Positions 51,814 to 60,766 of a DNA stretch of 64,000 nt are shown piece after piece; positions within the stretch are counted from its first letter, which is position 1, and every line of letters starts with the position of its first letter. The stretch is from contig NZ_JAAGLV010000006.1 of assembly GCF_010548305.1 (NCBI RefSeq), forward strand, positions 124,001 to 188,000, written 5' to 3'. The stretch comes from Streptomyces sp. SID13031. GTDB taxonomy: Bacteria > Actinomycetota > Actinomycetes > Propionibacteriales > Kribbellaceae. A model generated the notes under the pieces. It did no database searches. It was not told where the DNA came from and worked only from the letters and a program-made list of their open reading frames with translations. Both the position numbers and the translations under genes were made by a program.

Positions 51814-52462
51814 AGCGGCGGCGTGGGAGGAGGCGGAGGAAGAGGTAGGCGGCGGCAGCGCCCACGAGGAAGCCGGGGATGGACCAGCGCCAGCCGAGCA
51901 GCGGCTTCTGTTCGGCCTTCAGGACGGTGGCGGTCGGGGTGTCGTCCACCGCGGCGACTTCGGCCGGGGTCTGCGGGGCTTGCGGGAGGGCGGTCGGGCC
52001 GCCGAAGGTGCCGCCGTCGGCACTGTCCGCGTTGAGGAGGCCGAGCGAATCAAGCAGCTTGATCAGCTGAGCGCCGTCCTTGGCCCGGTGCCAGACCGGG
52101 TCGTAGGGCAGGGCGCCCCCGCTCGCGTTCTCCGTGGTCGCGATCCATGGGCCGCCGGGTGCGTCCGGGTAGATCATGTCGAGGCGCCACGGCGTCATGT
52201 CGTGGATCATCCAGGTCGCCCGGACGTAGCGGCCATTGGCGCGTTCCGTCTTCTCGGCCGGGCTCCCCGGCGCTGGCGTCGTGTCGAGCAGCTCTTGCAA
52301 CTCGCCGTAGATCTTGTCGTCGTAGCCGGTGGCAACGACCTTGCCGGCGCTCGGCACACTCAGCAGCACGCTGGTGGGGCCACCGGCGTGAGCCGGCAAC
52401 GCACCGACCCCGAGGATGCCCAGGACGATCAGCGGGAGGGTACGGCGGATCCAGCGCTTCAT
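51791..52462 (-). CDS. Exported single-span membrane protein of the sigma-factor operon
   Basis: 223 residues from the ATG at 52462. An N-terminal signal segment (TLPLIVLGILGVGALPAHA) is followed by an extracytoplasmic domain (TSVLLSVPSAGKVVATGYDDKIYGELQELLD, RATWMIHDMTPWRLDMIYPD). Near the C-terminus is a membrane helix (IPGFLVGAAAAYLFLRLLP) with a short basic and acidic tail. I do not recognise the family. It follows the anti-sigma-like gene by 61 bp on the same strand, so it may belong to the same stress circuit. Confidence 0.75.
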   Translation of the reverse strand: MKRWIRRTLPLIVLGILGVGALPAHAGGPTSVLLSVPSAGKVVATGYDDKIYGELQELLDTTPAPGSPAEKTERANGRYVRATWMIHDMTPWRLDMIYPDAPGGPWIATTENASGGALPYDPVWHRAKDGAQLIKLLDSLGLLNADSADGGTFGGPTALPQAPQTPAEVAAVDDTPTATVLKAEQKPLLGWRWSIPGFLVGAAAAYLFLRLLPRRRWQLIDEE

Positions 52463-52523
52463 GACGGTCTCCTGTTGTTCGACTGCCCTGGATACACCGC
52501 TACCCGCCGGCTGGTTCCCCGCG

Positions 52524-53213
52524 TCACCGGGCCAGCTCGACAGCGCGGTCCTTGTCCAGCACACCCTCGAGGCGGTACGTCATTTCGTCCGACACCCACA
52601 CCAGTGTCGGCCCGGCCACCCTGACTGTCTGCTCGACACCGTCCTTCTTCAGGAGTACGAGCTCGTGCGGCGTGCTGAACCAGTAGCCGCCAATGGACGG
52701 CACGTACTCCAGCTGTTTGTAGTACTTCTTGAAGTACATCGGCTCCGGCTCCGCTTGAAACTGCTCCAGCCGTACTACGCCGCTCGGCGTCTCCCAGCTC
52801 ACCGCGACGAACCCGGCCGATGCTTCGACATTGGTCGGTGTGCCCAGCGCAGCAGGAGTCACTGGAGTGAACCCGGCCACCTTCGATGCCTCAGCCAAAG
52901 TCAGGCGACCAGGCACCGCGGGAGGTCCTGGTGCGCTCGTCGGACCGCTGGGGACGCGTACCGCCTCCACTCCCCCGATGTTGAGCCACTCGGCCACAGC
53001 AGCCCGCACTGGCGGCGCAACAAGGGCACCTGCGAGCAGGACGGCCAGCAGCGCCAGTAGGGAGCGCCAGCGGCGACGGACGGCCTCGCCGAAGGTACGG
53101 CGTACCGGGCGCTCGGCGACTCGCTCGAGCACTGCGGTGGCGAGGTCGTCTGCCACGGGAGGCACCACGGCGCTACGGCCGAGCGCACGGAGCTCGTCTT
53201 CCAATGAGGTCAT
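52524..53213 (-). CDS. Membrane-bound anti-sigma-like protein
   Basis: 229 residues from the ATG at 53213, overlapping the sigma gene stop (ATGA). A cytoplasmic N-terminus of about 45 residues precedes one membrane helix (WRSLLALLAVLLAGALVAPP) and an external domain with LTLAEASKVAGFTPVTPAALGTPTNVEASAGFVAVSWE. That domain resembles the sugar-or-lipid-sensing DUF4367-type domain of anti-sigma partners. No zinc H-x3-C-x2-C motif is visible. Position and topology suggest it restrains the ECF sigma factor encoded upstream. Confidence 0.75.
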   Translation of the reverse strand: MTSLEDELRALGRSAVVPPVADDLATAVLERVAERPVRRTFGEAVRRRWRSLLALLAVLLAGALVAPPVRAAVAEWLNIGGVEAVRVPSGPTSAPGPPAVPGRLTLAEASKVAGFTPVTPAALGTPTNVEASAGFVAVSWETPSGVVRLEQFQAEPEPMYFKKYYKQLEYVPSIGGYWFSTPHELVLLKKDGVEQTVRVAGPTLVWVSDEMTYRLEGVLDKDRAVELAR

Positions 53214-53746
53214 CGCTGCACCTCCTTGTCCGGTAGTTGCGTCCGTAGTCGCCCCAGAGCCCGGTGCAGCCGCGACTTCACGGTGCCCCGCGGCCAACCC
53301 AGCACAGTGGCCGTCTCCTGCTCATCCAGCTCCAGCAGATAGCGGCACGTCACCACCAGCCGGTACTGGTCAGGCAGACCTCGTACTGCGGCCAGCAGCT
53401 CGCCTCGACGTTCAGCAGACAGCGCGTGGTCGGCCGGATCGAGCACATCATCCGGCAGTACGGCCAACTCCTCCCGCCGGACCCGCCGCCCTCGCGACCG
53501 CTGCAGATTGCGAGTCTCATTGGCCACGATCCGCAACAACCATGGTCGAAACGCCGCCCCGTCCCTGAACGACCCCAACGCCCGAAACGCCTTCACGAAC
53601 GACTCCTGCACCACATCGTCCGCGTCAGCGCCGGCCCCCAGGAACACCGCGGTCCGCTTGGCCACCGAGGCATGCAGAACCACCAACTCGCCGTACGCGG
53701 CAGTCTCCCCACCGCGCACCCGAGCCAGAATCTCCGCCTCACCCAA
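53210..53746 (-). CDS. ECF RNA polymerase sigma factor
   Basis: 178 residues from a TTG, the only usable start after the upstream in-frame stop; GGGAGG lies about 15 bases before it. Sigma-2 (VRGGETAAYGELVVLHASVAKRTAVFLGAGADADDVVQESFVKAFRAL) and sigma-4 (GLPDQYRLVVTCRYLLELDEQETATVLGWPRGTVKSRLHRALGRLR) are complete. It heads a three-gene unit with the anti-sigma-like and the exported membrane protein. Its target promoters are not evident in the window. Confidence 0.9.
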   Translation of the reverse strand: MGEAEILARVRGGETAAYGELVVLHASVAKRTAVFLGAGADADDVVQESFVKAFRALGSFRDGAAFRPWLLRIVANETRNLQRSRGRRVRREELAVLPDDVLDPADHALSAERRGELLAAVRGLPDQYRLVVTCRYLLELDEQETATVLGWPRGTVKSRLHRALGRLRTQLPDKEVQR

Positions 53747-53909
53747 CCCGCCGATCCCAACCTCCCATCAACCAGCTACGGCCCTACTACACCCCCACAG
53801 CCTGATCGGTTCCACTTCTTCCCACGCGCCTCCTCCGTCGGCCGCTCCCGCCCACCCCAGATCGCAGCTCCTCAGTGGTGGCCAGCGCGCAGTCGCCCGG
53901 ATCGCCTCT

Positions 53910-54009
53910 GTACACAACGACAGGCAGTAGTGCCCGCCTTGGGCCCGTCGACTGTCAACTGCCGCCTGAGCCGGGGTCGTTCAGGCGACTACTTCCTGTC
54001 GTTGTGTAC
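53910..54009. repeat. 100-bp element with 22-bp terminal inverted repeats
   Basis: The arms 53910-53931 and 53988-54009 match in 21 of 22 positions (GTACACAACGACAGG then [C/A]AGTAGT) around a 56-bp interior. It occupies most of the 316-bp gap between the sigma-factor gene and the GNAT gene, which otherwise holds no gene I can support. GGATCG occurs on both sides (53899 and 54011) but not directly at the ends, so a target duplication is not shown. It may be a miniature inverted-repeat element or a large structured regulatory site. Confidence 0.6.
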
Positions 54010-54062
54010 GGGATCGAGGCCTCAAGCCGATCAGCAACCCAGCCGAGGAGCCAGGCAGATCG

Positions 54063-54500
54063 TCACGACGGTCGAGCGAGGAAAGCCGACTTGGCGTCGG
54101 GTGAGAAGCCGCAGGCTTGGTAGAAGGCAAGCGTCGAGGGTCGGCGGGAGCCCGTCAGCAGCATCGCCTTGTAGCAACCCGCGTCCCACGCAGCCGCCAG
54201 CGTCCCCGTCATCACCTGCTGGCCCAGCCCGGTGCCGCGCAGCGACTCTTCCACCACGACGTTCTCGATCACCGCGTAGGGCGAAGCCGACCGCGTGAGG
54301 TTGGGAATCACATTCAGGTAGGTGGTGGCGACGACTCGTCCCTCCACCTCGAGCACGAAGATGTGCAGTCCGCGCGAGTCCAGTATCTGCTCGAAGGCCG
54401 CCTTGAGGACCTTGTCCGCCAGCACGGGATCGCCGGGGTGCAGTTGCTGGTAGAGGCGCTGCACGCTCTCGAAATCCCCAGTCCGAGCTTCACGAAACAT
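54063..54500 (-). CDS. GNAT-family N-acetyltransferase
   Basis: 145 residues. A compact single GNAT domain with VVATTYLNVIPNLTRSASPYAVIENVVVEESLRGTGLGQQVMTGTLAAAWDAGCYKAMLLTG; the acetyl-CoA loop is RGTGLG. This is the general PhnO/diamine-acetyltransferase-like kind, acceptor unknown. It follows hrpB on the opposite side of a 24-bp gap and is transcribed in the same direction. Confidence 0.88.
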   Translation of the reverse strand: MFREARTGDFESVQRLYQQLHPGDPVLADKVLKAAFEQILDSRGLHIFVLEVEGRVVATTYLNVIPNLTRSASPYAVIENVVVEESLRGTGLGQQVMTGTLAAAWDAGCYKAMLLTGSRRPSTLAFYQACGFSPDAKSAFLARPS

Positions 54501-54524
54501 GCAGCGGAGCCTAACCCGCGCGCC

Positions 54525-57122
54525 TTACTGGCGAGGCTTGACTCGTTTGGTGGGAGGAGCTGTCAACGGGTCCTCCGGCCAGGGGTGGCGGGGGTAGCGG
54601 GCTCGTAGGTCGGCGCGCACTTGGGGGTAGCCCTGGGACCAGAACGATGCGAGGTCGCTGGTGATCGCGACCGGGCGTCTTGCGGGTGAGAGCAGATGCA
54701 GTACCACCGGGACGCGGCCGTCCGCGACCACCGGGGTCGTCGTCCAGCCGAAGACCTCCTGCAGCTTGACCGCGAGGACGGGCGGCTCGGTACCGTCGTA
54801 CGCGAGCCGTACCTGGGATCCGGATGGCACCTGGATCCGTTCCGGCGCGAGTTCTCCGAACCGGGTGGCGGCGGGCCACGGCAGCAGCCGCCGGAGCGCG
54901 GAGGCAATGTCGAGCCGGGCGAGATCGCCCGAGCCACGCACCGAGGTGAGTTCTGGGCCGAGCCAGTCGTCGAGGCCCGCCAGCAGCGCCGCATCGTCGA
55001 CCGCGGGCCACGGAGCTCCGAGATGGGCGTGGCAGAAGGCGAGCCGCTCGCGCAACGCGACGGCGGCCTCGGACCAGCGCAGTACGCCGAGACCGCTGCG
55101 GCGCAGACCATCGCGGACGGCCGCTTGGACGAGCAGGGGGTCGGGCTTCGCCAGCGGTACGTCGGTGAGCACGATCGCACCGAACGCCTCCACCCGACGG
55201 GTCACGATCCGGCCGTCGTCCCAGCGGATCTGGTCGGTGGACGAGGCGAGGTCACCGGCGACCTCGCGCGCTGTCGCCTCGTCGATCGGCGCCGCGGACC
55301 GGATCCGGGCATCGGCCCGGCCCGGTGCCCGGTCGGCCACCGCGATCGCCAGCCAGCGCGTGGTCCGCAGCGGCGACTGTGGGTCCAGCGCAGCGCCGGT
55401 ACCACCCGACATCTGGTACGTCGCGGACCCGGCCTCACGAGCCAGGGCGATCCGGTCCGGATACGCCAGGCCAACCACGATCCCAACCGCCAGATCATCC
55501 GGTACGACCCCCGCCGCGCCTCCTGCTGACAGACCGGCCGCCGGGTGGCCGGCCGCCGATCGCGGCGCGGCTCCCCCCGCGTGGTCCGCCCTCGATCGGG
55601 ATGCGGGTCCCGCGGGTTCCGAGCCGCGGCTGAGGCGCTTCGTCTCCTCTCGCCAGCGGGCCGTGGCCGCCCGGTCGACGCCGCGCCGAAGCGATCGCCA
55701 GCGGGCCGGCAGATCGTCGCCGAAGTCGCGGCCGGAGTCCTCCGAGAGCATCGCGACGATCTCGCGGGCCCGGTCGGCTCCGACCCGGGAGGTACCGTCC
55801 AGCAGCGCGCGAGCCAGCCGCGGGTGCGCGCCGATAGCCGCCATCCGGCGTCCCCGAGAAGTGATCCGGCCGCCGTCGTCGATGGCGTCCAGGCGACGCA
55901 GCAGCTCGGTCGCCGCGCTCATCGCCACCACCGGCGGCGCCTCCAGCAAGCTCAGACCATCGCCACCGGGCGCACCCCACGCGGCTAGATCCAGCGCGAA
56001 GGCGGCCAGATCGGCAGTGGCGATCTCGGGAGCGGCATGATCGTCGAGATGCGCGTGATCGGTCGCGGACCAGCACCGGTAGACCCGACCAGGCGCCTCC
56101 CGCCCAGCCCGACCGGCCCGCTGATCGGCCGACGACTTCGACACCCGGCAGGTGACCAGCGCGCCTAGTCCGCGGGACTGGTCGGTACGGGGTTCGCGGG
56201 CAAGACCCGAATCGACGACGACCCGAACCCCCGGCACTGTCAGAGAACTCTCCGCAACCGACGTCGTGACCACGATCCGTCGGCCTGTGCCTGGCGCCAG
56301 CGCACGATCCTGCTCGGCCCGGGACTGCCGGCCGAACAGCGGCAAGACGTTCTGCCCGCCCAACCGGCGCGTCACCCCGTTGATCTCGGCCTCCCCCGGC
56401 ACGAACACGAGGATGTCACCGTCATTCTCGGCCAACGCCCGCTGGACGACCGCGGCAACGTGATCCAGCAATCGTGGGTCGACCCGCCCGCCAGGAAGCA
56501 GCGGCACTGGGACCGGTGGCGGCGCCCACTCGATCTCCACGCCGAACAGCGCGGCCGACGCGGTGACCACCGGCGCCGGCTGGTCGTCGCCGGCACCCAG
56601 TGCCCGGCTCAGCGTGAGCGTTTCCGCGGTGGCCGACGTCGCAACGATCGCGAGATCCTCGCGCAGGTTCGCGCGGATGTCGATACTGAGCGCCAGCAGC
56701 AGATCGGCATCAAGATGCCGCTCGTGGCATTCGTCGATCACGACCGCGGCGACGCCGGGGAGCTCCGGGTTCTGCTGCAACCGCCGGACCAGAAGCCCTG
56801 TCGTCACCACCTCCACCCGGAGGTCCTTTCCGCCACTGCGTTCACCACGCATCGCGTACCCGATACGCCGCCCGAGGGGTTCGCCGACCAGCATCGCCAG
56901 CCGGGCCGCGGCGGCGCGGGTCGCCATCCTGCGGGGTTCGGCGACGACGATCGTCCCGCCGAGGGCGTCAGCCAGCGCGAGCGGCAGGAGCGACGTCTTC
57001 CCCGATCCGGGCGGCGCGACCAGGACCGCGGTGCCGTGCCGCCGGACCGCGTCGACAGTGGCGGGCAGGACGGCACGGACAGGCAGGTCGGCCCCAGGCA
57101 CGGACGGATCAGGCAACAACAC
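54525..57122 (-). CDS. hrpB: ATP-dependent helicase HrpB
   Basis: About 865 residues from the GTG at 57122; a GTG at 57161 is an alternative, and neither has a clear ribosome site. DEAH-box motifs are in order: LVAPPGSGKTSLLPLAL (I), VVIDECHERHLDADLLLAL (II), ATSATAE (III) and QRAGRAGREAPGRVYR (VI). The HrpB-specific C-terminal domain follows (VPVVLHLLSPARRPVAITSDLASFWSQGYPQVRADLRARYPRHPWPEDP). HrpB is a 3'-5' RNA/DNA helicase of unclear role in bacteria. It is divergent from tldD with about 100 bp between. Confidence 0.93.
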   Translation of the reverse strand: MLLPDPSVPGADLPVRAVLPATVDAVRRHGTAVLVAPPGSGKTSLLPLALADALGGTIVVAEPRRMATRAAAARLAMLVGEPLGRRIGYAMRGERSGGKDLRVEVVTTGLLVRRLQQNPELPGVAAVVIDECHERHLDADLLLALSIDIRANLREDLAIVATSATAETLTLSRALGAGDDQPAPVVTASAALFGVEIEWAPPPVPVPLLPGGRVDPRLLDHVAAVVQRALAENDGDILVFVPGEAEINGVTRRLGGQNVLPLFGRQSRAEQDRALAPGTGRRIVVTTSVAESSLTVPGVRVVVDSGLAREPRTDQSRGLGALVTCRVSKSSADQRAGRAGREAPGRVYRCWSATDHAHLDDHAAPEIATADLAAFALDLAAWGAPGGDGLSLLEAPPVVAMSAATELLRRLDAIDDGGRITSRGRRMAAIGAHPRLARALLDGTSRVGADRAREIVAMLSEDSGRDFGDDLPARWRSLRRGVDRAATARWREETKRLSRGSEPAGPASRSRADHAGGAAPRSAAGHPAAGLSAGGAAGVVPDDLAVGIVVGLAYPDRIALAREAGSATYQMSGGTGAALDPQSPLRTTRWLAIAVADRAPGRADARIRSAAPIDEATAREVAGDLASSTDQIRWDDGRIVTRRVEAFGAIVLTDVPLAKPDPLLVQAAVRDGLRRSGLGVLRWSEAAVALRERLAFCHAHLGAPWPAVDDAALLAGLDDWLGPELTSVRGSGDLARLDIASALRRLLPWPAATRFGELAPERIQVPSGSQVRLAYDGTEPPVLAVKLQEVFGWTTTPVVADGRVPVVLHLLSPARRPVAITSDLASFWSQGYPQVRADLRARYPRHPWPEDPLTAPPTKRVKPRQ

Positions 57123-57223
57123 AGAGCCGACGCTAACCGACTGCCCCTGCCCGACTGCCACTGTGCGGGCCTGACACAGATATCTCGTGAGCGTCGCACC
57201 GGCGATGTCATAGGGTCGGGGTC

Positions 57224-58741
57224 GTGTCTGAAGTCGATGCTTCTTTCCTCGCCCTTCCCCGTCATGAGCTCGCCAGCGCTGCATTGCAGCGGGCCAAGGA
57301 TCTGGGAGCCACGTTTGCCGAGTTCCGGCTGGAACGGATTCGGTCCGAGTCGATCACGCTGCGGGACGGTGTGCTCGAGAATGCCCGGGACGACGAGGAT
57401 CTCGGGCTCGCTGTCCGGGTGATCCACGACGGGACCTGGGGGTTCGCCGCCGGGGTCGCGCTGACGACCGACGAGGCCGTGGGGGTGGCCGAGCAGGCCG
57501 TGAACATGGCTCAGGTGTCCCGGCCGATCAACTCCGAGCCGATCGAGCTCGCGGACGAGCCCGTGTACGACGACGTCAGCTGGGTCTCGTCGTACGAGAT
57601 CGACCCGCTCGGCCTGCCGCGCGCGGAGAAGGTCGCGCTGCTGACCGACTACAGCAACCGGCTGCTCCAGGATCCCGGTGTCACGCACGTGACCGCGCGG
57701 GTCGCGTCGGTCAACGAGTGCAAGTACTACGCGAACTCCGAAGGCACCTCGACCACCCAGCAGCGGGTCCGGATCGGCCCGAAGATCGTAGCGACCGCGG
57801 TAGACCCCGAGACCGGTCGCTTCGACACCATGGCCGGCTGCGCGCCGCCAGCCGGTCGCGGCTGGGAGTACATGACCGGTACCGGCTGGAACTGGGACGA
57901 GGAGCTTGCCCAGATCCCCGGCTGGCTGGCCGAGAAGATGAGCGCCCCGGGCGTCGAGGCCGGCAGCTACGACCTGGTGATCGACCCGACCAACCTGTGG
58001 CTCACCATCCACGAGTCGATCGGCCACGCGACCGAGCTGGACCGCGCCCTCGGCTACGAGGCCAACTACGCCGGTACGAGCTTCGCCACCCTCGACAAGC
58101 TGGGCACCCTCGAGTACGGCTCCCCGGTCATGCATGTCACCGGCGACCGTACGGCGGAGCACGGCTTGTCCACCGTCGGGTACGACGACGAGGGCGTGGC
58201 CGGCCAGCAGTGGGACCTGGTCAAGGACGGCATCCTGGTCGGGTACCAGGTCGACCGCCGGATGGCCAAGGTCAATCAGGACGTACTCGGCACCGAACGC
58301 TCCAACGGTTGCGCGTACGCCGACTCCTCCGGGCACATCCCGATCCAGCGGATGGCCAACGTCTCGCTGCAGCCCGCCGTCGACGGCCCCTCGACCGAGG
58401 AGCTGATCAGCCGGGTGAAGAACGGCATCTACATCGTCGGCGACAAGTCGTGGTCGATCGACATGCAGCGGTACAACTTCCAGTTCACCGGCCAGCGGTT
58501 CTACAAGATCACCGACGGCAAGCTGGACGGGCAGCTGCGCGACGTCGCCTACCAGGCCACGACGACCGAGTTCTGGGGCTCGATGGAGGCAGTGGGCGGC
58601 CCCGAGACCTATGTGCTCGGCGGCGCTCTCAACTGCGGCAAGGCCCAGCCTGCCCAGTCCGGGGCCGTCACCCACGGCTGCCCGTCAGCGCTGTTCCGCG
58701 GCGTTCGCATCCTCAACACCACGCAGGAGGCCGGCCGGTGA
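57224..58741 (+). CDS. tldD: TldD/PmbA-family metalloprotease, TldD subunit
   Basis: 505 residues from a GTG. The zinc motif of TldD is intact in LTIHESIGHATELDRALGYEANYAGTSF (HExxxH). The N-terminal domain is typical (SAALQRAKDLGATFAEFRLERIRSESITLRDG). TldD forms a heterodimer with TldE/PmbA that degrades unfolded peptides and matures some ribosomally made peptides such as microcin B17. The next gene supplies the partner with a GTGA overlap. A peptide substrate is not obvious nearby. Confidence 0.92.
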   Translation: MSEVDASFLALPRHELASAALQRAKDLGATFAEFRLERIRSESITLRDGVLENARDDEDLGLAVRVIHDGTWGFAAGVALTTDEAVGVAEQAVNMAQVSRPINSEPIELADEPVYDDVSWVSSYEIDPLGLPRAEKVALLTDYSNRLLQDPGVTHVTARVASVNECKYYANSEGTSTTQQRVRIGPKIVATAVDPETGRFDTMAGCAPPAGRGWEYMTGTGWNWDEELAQIPGWLAEKMSAPGVEAGSYDLVIDPTNLWLTIHESIGHATELDRALGYEANYAGTSFATLDKLGTLEYGSPVMHVTGDRTAEHGLSTVGYDDEGVAGQQWDLVKDGILVGYQVDRRMAKVNQDVLGTERSNGCAYADSSGHIPIQRMANVSLQPAVDGPSTEELISRVKNGIYIVGDKSWSIDMQRYNFQFTGQRFYKITDGKLDGQLRDVAYQATTTEFWGSMEAVGGPETYVLGGALNCGKAQPAQSGAVTHGCPSALFRGVRILNTTQEAGR

Positions 58742-60147
58742 CGACCGCTATTCAGCTCAGCCCGCAGGACACCATCGAGCGCGGCCTCGACCTGGCAGCG
58801 GCCGCAGGGGCGTCCGGGTGCGTAGTACTGGTCGCTGAGACCTCCAGTGCCAACCTGCGCTGGGCCAACAACACTCTGACCACCAATGGCGCCATGCGCG
58901 GCTCCAGAGTCACCGTGATCGCCACTGTCGATGCAGGCGAGGGCACGGCGGCCGGCGTGGTCGGCCGCTCCTCCATAACCGACGTCAGCCTGCACGAGCT
59001 CGTTGAGGCTGCCGTAGCGGCAGCACGCAGCTCCACCCCAGCAGAAGACGCCCGGCCGCTAGTGGACGGCACTGTCGGCGAGGGCTGGTCCGAGGAGCCA
59101 GACGAGACGTCCGTCAACGTGTACGCCGATTTCGCCCCCGCACTCGGCGAGACGCTCACCCGAGCGGGCAAGGAGAGCCGCTGGCTCTACGGCTTCGCCG
59201 ACCATGAGGTCGTCACCCTGTACGTCGGGTCATCGACCGGACTGCGGTTGCGGCATAGCCTGCCCAGGGGCTACGTCTCAGCGACTGGCAAGTCGGGCGA
59301 CCTGAGCCAGTCCGCCTGGGCAGGCGCGGCCACTCGCGACTTCAGCGACATCGACCCGCTCGCGCTCGACGCCGAGCTCACTCGCCGGCTCGGCTGGGCC
59401 AGCCGGACAGTCTCGGTGGAAGCCGGCCGGCACCCGACCATCCTGCCGCCCGCTGCCGTCGGCGACGTCATGACGCACCTGTTCTGGGATCTCGAAGGCC
59501 GCGACGCCTACGAGGGCCGCACGGTCTTCTCGAAGCCCGCAGGCGGTACCAGGATCGGCGACGTCCTGTCCCCGCACCCCGTCAACCTGCGCTCCGACCC
59601 GGGACTGACCGGGCTGGAGACCTTCCCGTTCGCGGTGGCGTTCTCGTCCGGCGGCTCGGCCAGCGTCTTCGACAACGGCCTGACCCTCGGCGCGACCGAC
59701 TGGATCCGCGGCGGCAAGCTGGAGAACCTGATGCAGAGCCGCTTCAGCGCCGACCTGACCGGCGCTCCTGCGGTGACACCGACGATCGAGAACTACGCCC
59801 TCTCGGTCGATGGCGCGACCGGTACGACGGACGACCTGGTGGCCGGCCTCGATCACGGCCTCCTGCTCACCTGCCTGTGGTACATCCGGGTCGTCGACCC
59901 ACAGACGCTGCTGCTGACCGGCCTGACCCGCGACGGCGTCTACCTGGTCGAGAACGGCGAGGTGACCGGTGCCGTGAACAACTTCCGTTTCAACGAGAGC
60001 CCCGTCGACCTGCTCTCCCGCTTCACGGCGGCCGGCGCGACAGTCCCGTCGTTCTCCCGCGAGTGGGGCGACGACTTCTCCCGTACCGCGACCCCGCCGC
60101 TGCTGGTGCCCGACTTCAACATGTCCAGCGTCAGCCAGGCCTCCTGA
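58738..60147 (+). CDS. TldD/PmbA-family protein, TldE/PmbA-like partner
   Basis: 469 residues from the GTG overlapping the tldD stop. It has the family fold (LDLAAAAGASGCVVLVAETSSANLRWANNTLTTNGAMRGSRVTVIATVD) but lacks the HExxxH zinc motif, as expected for the non-catalytic TldE/PmbA subunit that forms the heterodimer cavity. A strong terminator follows at once, so tldD-tldE is a closed two-gene operon. Confidence 0.9.
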   Translation: MTTAIQLSPQDTIERGLDLAAAAGASGCVVLVAETSSANLRWANNTLTTNGAMRGSRVTVIATVDAGEGTAAGVVGRSSITDVSLHELVEAAVAAARSSTPAEDARPLVDGTVGEGWSEEPDETSVNVYADFAPALGETLTRAGKESRWLYGFADHEVVTLYVGSSTGLRLRHSLPRGYVSATGKSGDLSQSAWAGAATRDFSDIDPLALDAELTRRLGWASRTVSVEAGRHPTILPPAAVGDVMTHLFWDLEGRDAYEGRTVFSKPAGGTRIGDVLSPHPVNLRSDPGLTGLETFPFAVAFSSGGSASVFDNGLTLGATDWIRGGKLENLMQSRFSADLTGAPAVTPTIENYALSVDGATGTTDDLVAGLDHGLLLTCLWYIRVVDPQTLLLTGLTRDGVYLVENGEVTGAVNNFRFNESPVDLLSRFTAAGATVPSFSREWGDDFSRTATPPLLVPDFNMSSVSQAS

Positions 60148-60155
60148 CCAACACG

Positions 60156-60193
60156 AAGGCCCGGCACCCCGTAGTACAGGGGTGCCGGGCCTT
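60156..60193. terminator. Strong bidirectional terminator
   Basis: AAGGCCCGGCACCCC (60156-60170) pairs perfectly with 60179-60193 around an 8-base loop, with T-residues after. It lies between the tldE-like gene and the convergent DUF805 gene. Confidence 0.85.
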
Positions 60194-60202
60194 TGCGTTG
60201 GA

Positions 60203-60640
60203 TCAGGCCTGCGGGCCCTGGGGGGCCGGCGGGTAACCCGGGTAGCCCGGCTCCTGCGGGAAGCCGCCTGCTCCACGCTCAGCAGCCTTCGGGTCCGGAC
60301 CGTACTCGTTGTCGCCCGGGTTGCCTTCCTGGACGTAGAACACCAGGAGGACGATCCAGCCGACGACGATGGCGAGGATCAGGAACAGCCAGTACGCCGA
60401 CCGGCCGGTGTCGTGCAACCGGCGGGCGGCGACCGCGAGCGACGGAATCAGGATGGCGAGGCTGAAGATCGAGCCCAGCAGTCCGCCGCCGTTGCCGGAG
60501 TCCGTACCGATGATCCGGTCCAGGATGTTCACGATGATGCTGATGATCCAGGAGAAGAGAACGAACATCCAGAACTCTTTGCGCCGCGCCCGGCCGCTGA
60601 ATGTCGCGTACTGCTTGATGACGTCGGTGAACCAGTGCAT
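60203..60640 (-). CDS. DUF805-family inner-membrane protein
   Basis: 145 residues. The family motif near the start is FSGRARRKEFWMFVLFSWIISIIVNILD, and the second half contains LAVAARRLHDTGRSAYWLFLILAIVVGWIVLLVFYVQEG. Four hydrophobic stretches are followed by a proline-glycine-rich cytoplasmic tail (QEPGYPGYPPAPQGPQA). Widespread in bacteria; function unknown, with links to stress or phage defence only by association elsewhere. Confidence 0.9.
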   Translation of the reverse strand: MHWFTDVIKQYATFSGRARRKEFWMFVLFSWIISIIVNILDRIIGTDSGNGGGLLGSIFSLAILIPSLAVAARRLHDTGRSAYWLFLILAIVVGWIVLLVFYVQEGNPGDNEYGPDPKAAERGAGGFPQEPGYPGYPPAPQGPQA

Positions 60641-60766
60641 GAGCTGAACTCCGTAGCTTGAAGGTAAGACGCTGGCCGAGCCTGTCGGAACCCATCGGGT
60701 TCGTCAATGCAACTATTCGCATTAGTGACCACACCGCAACACGGCACGCCGTACTTCGAGCCGACT

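Noticed and set aside
53899..54016. GGATCG on both sides of the inverted-repeat element as a target-site duplication
   Set aside because: The copies are 5 and 1 bases away from the ends, not adjacent, so they do not meet the usual definition.
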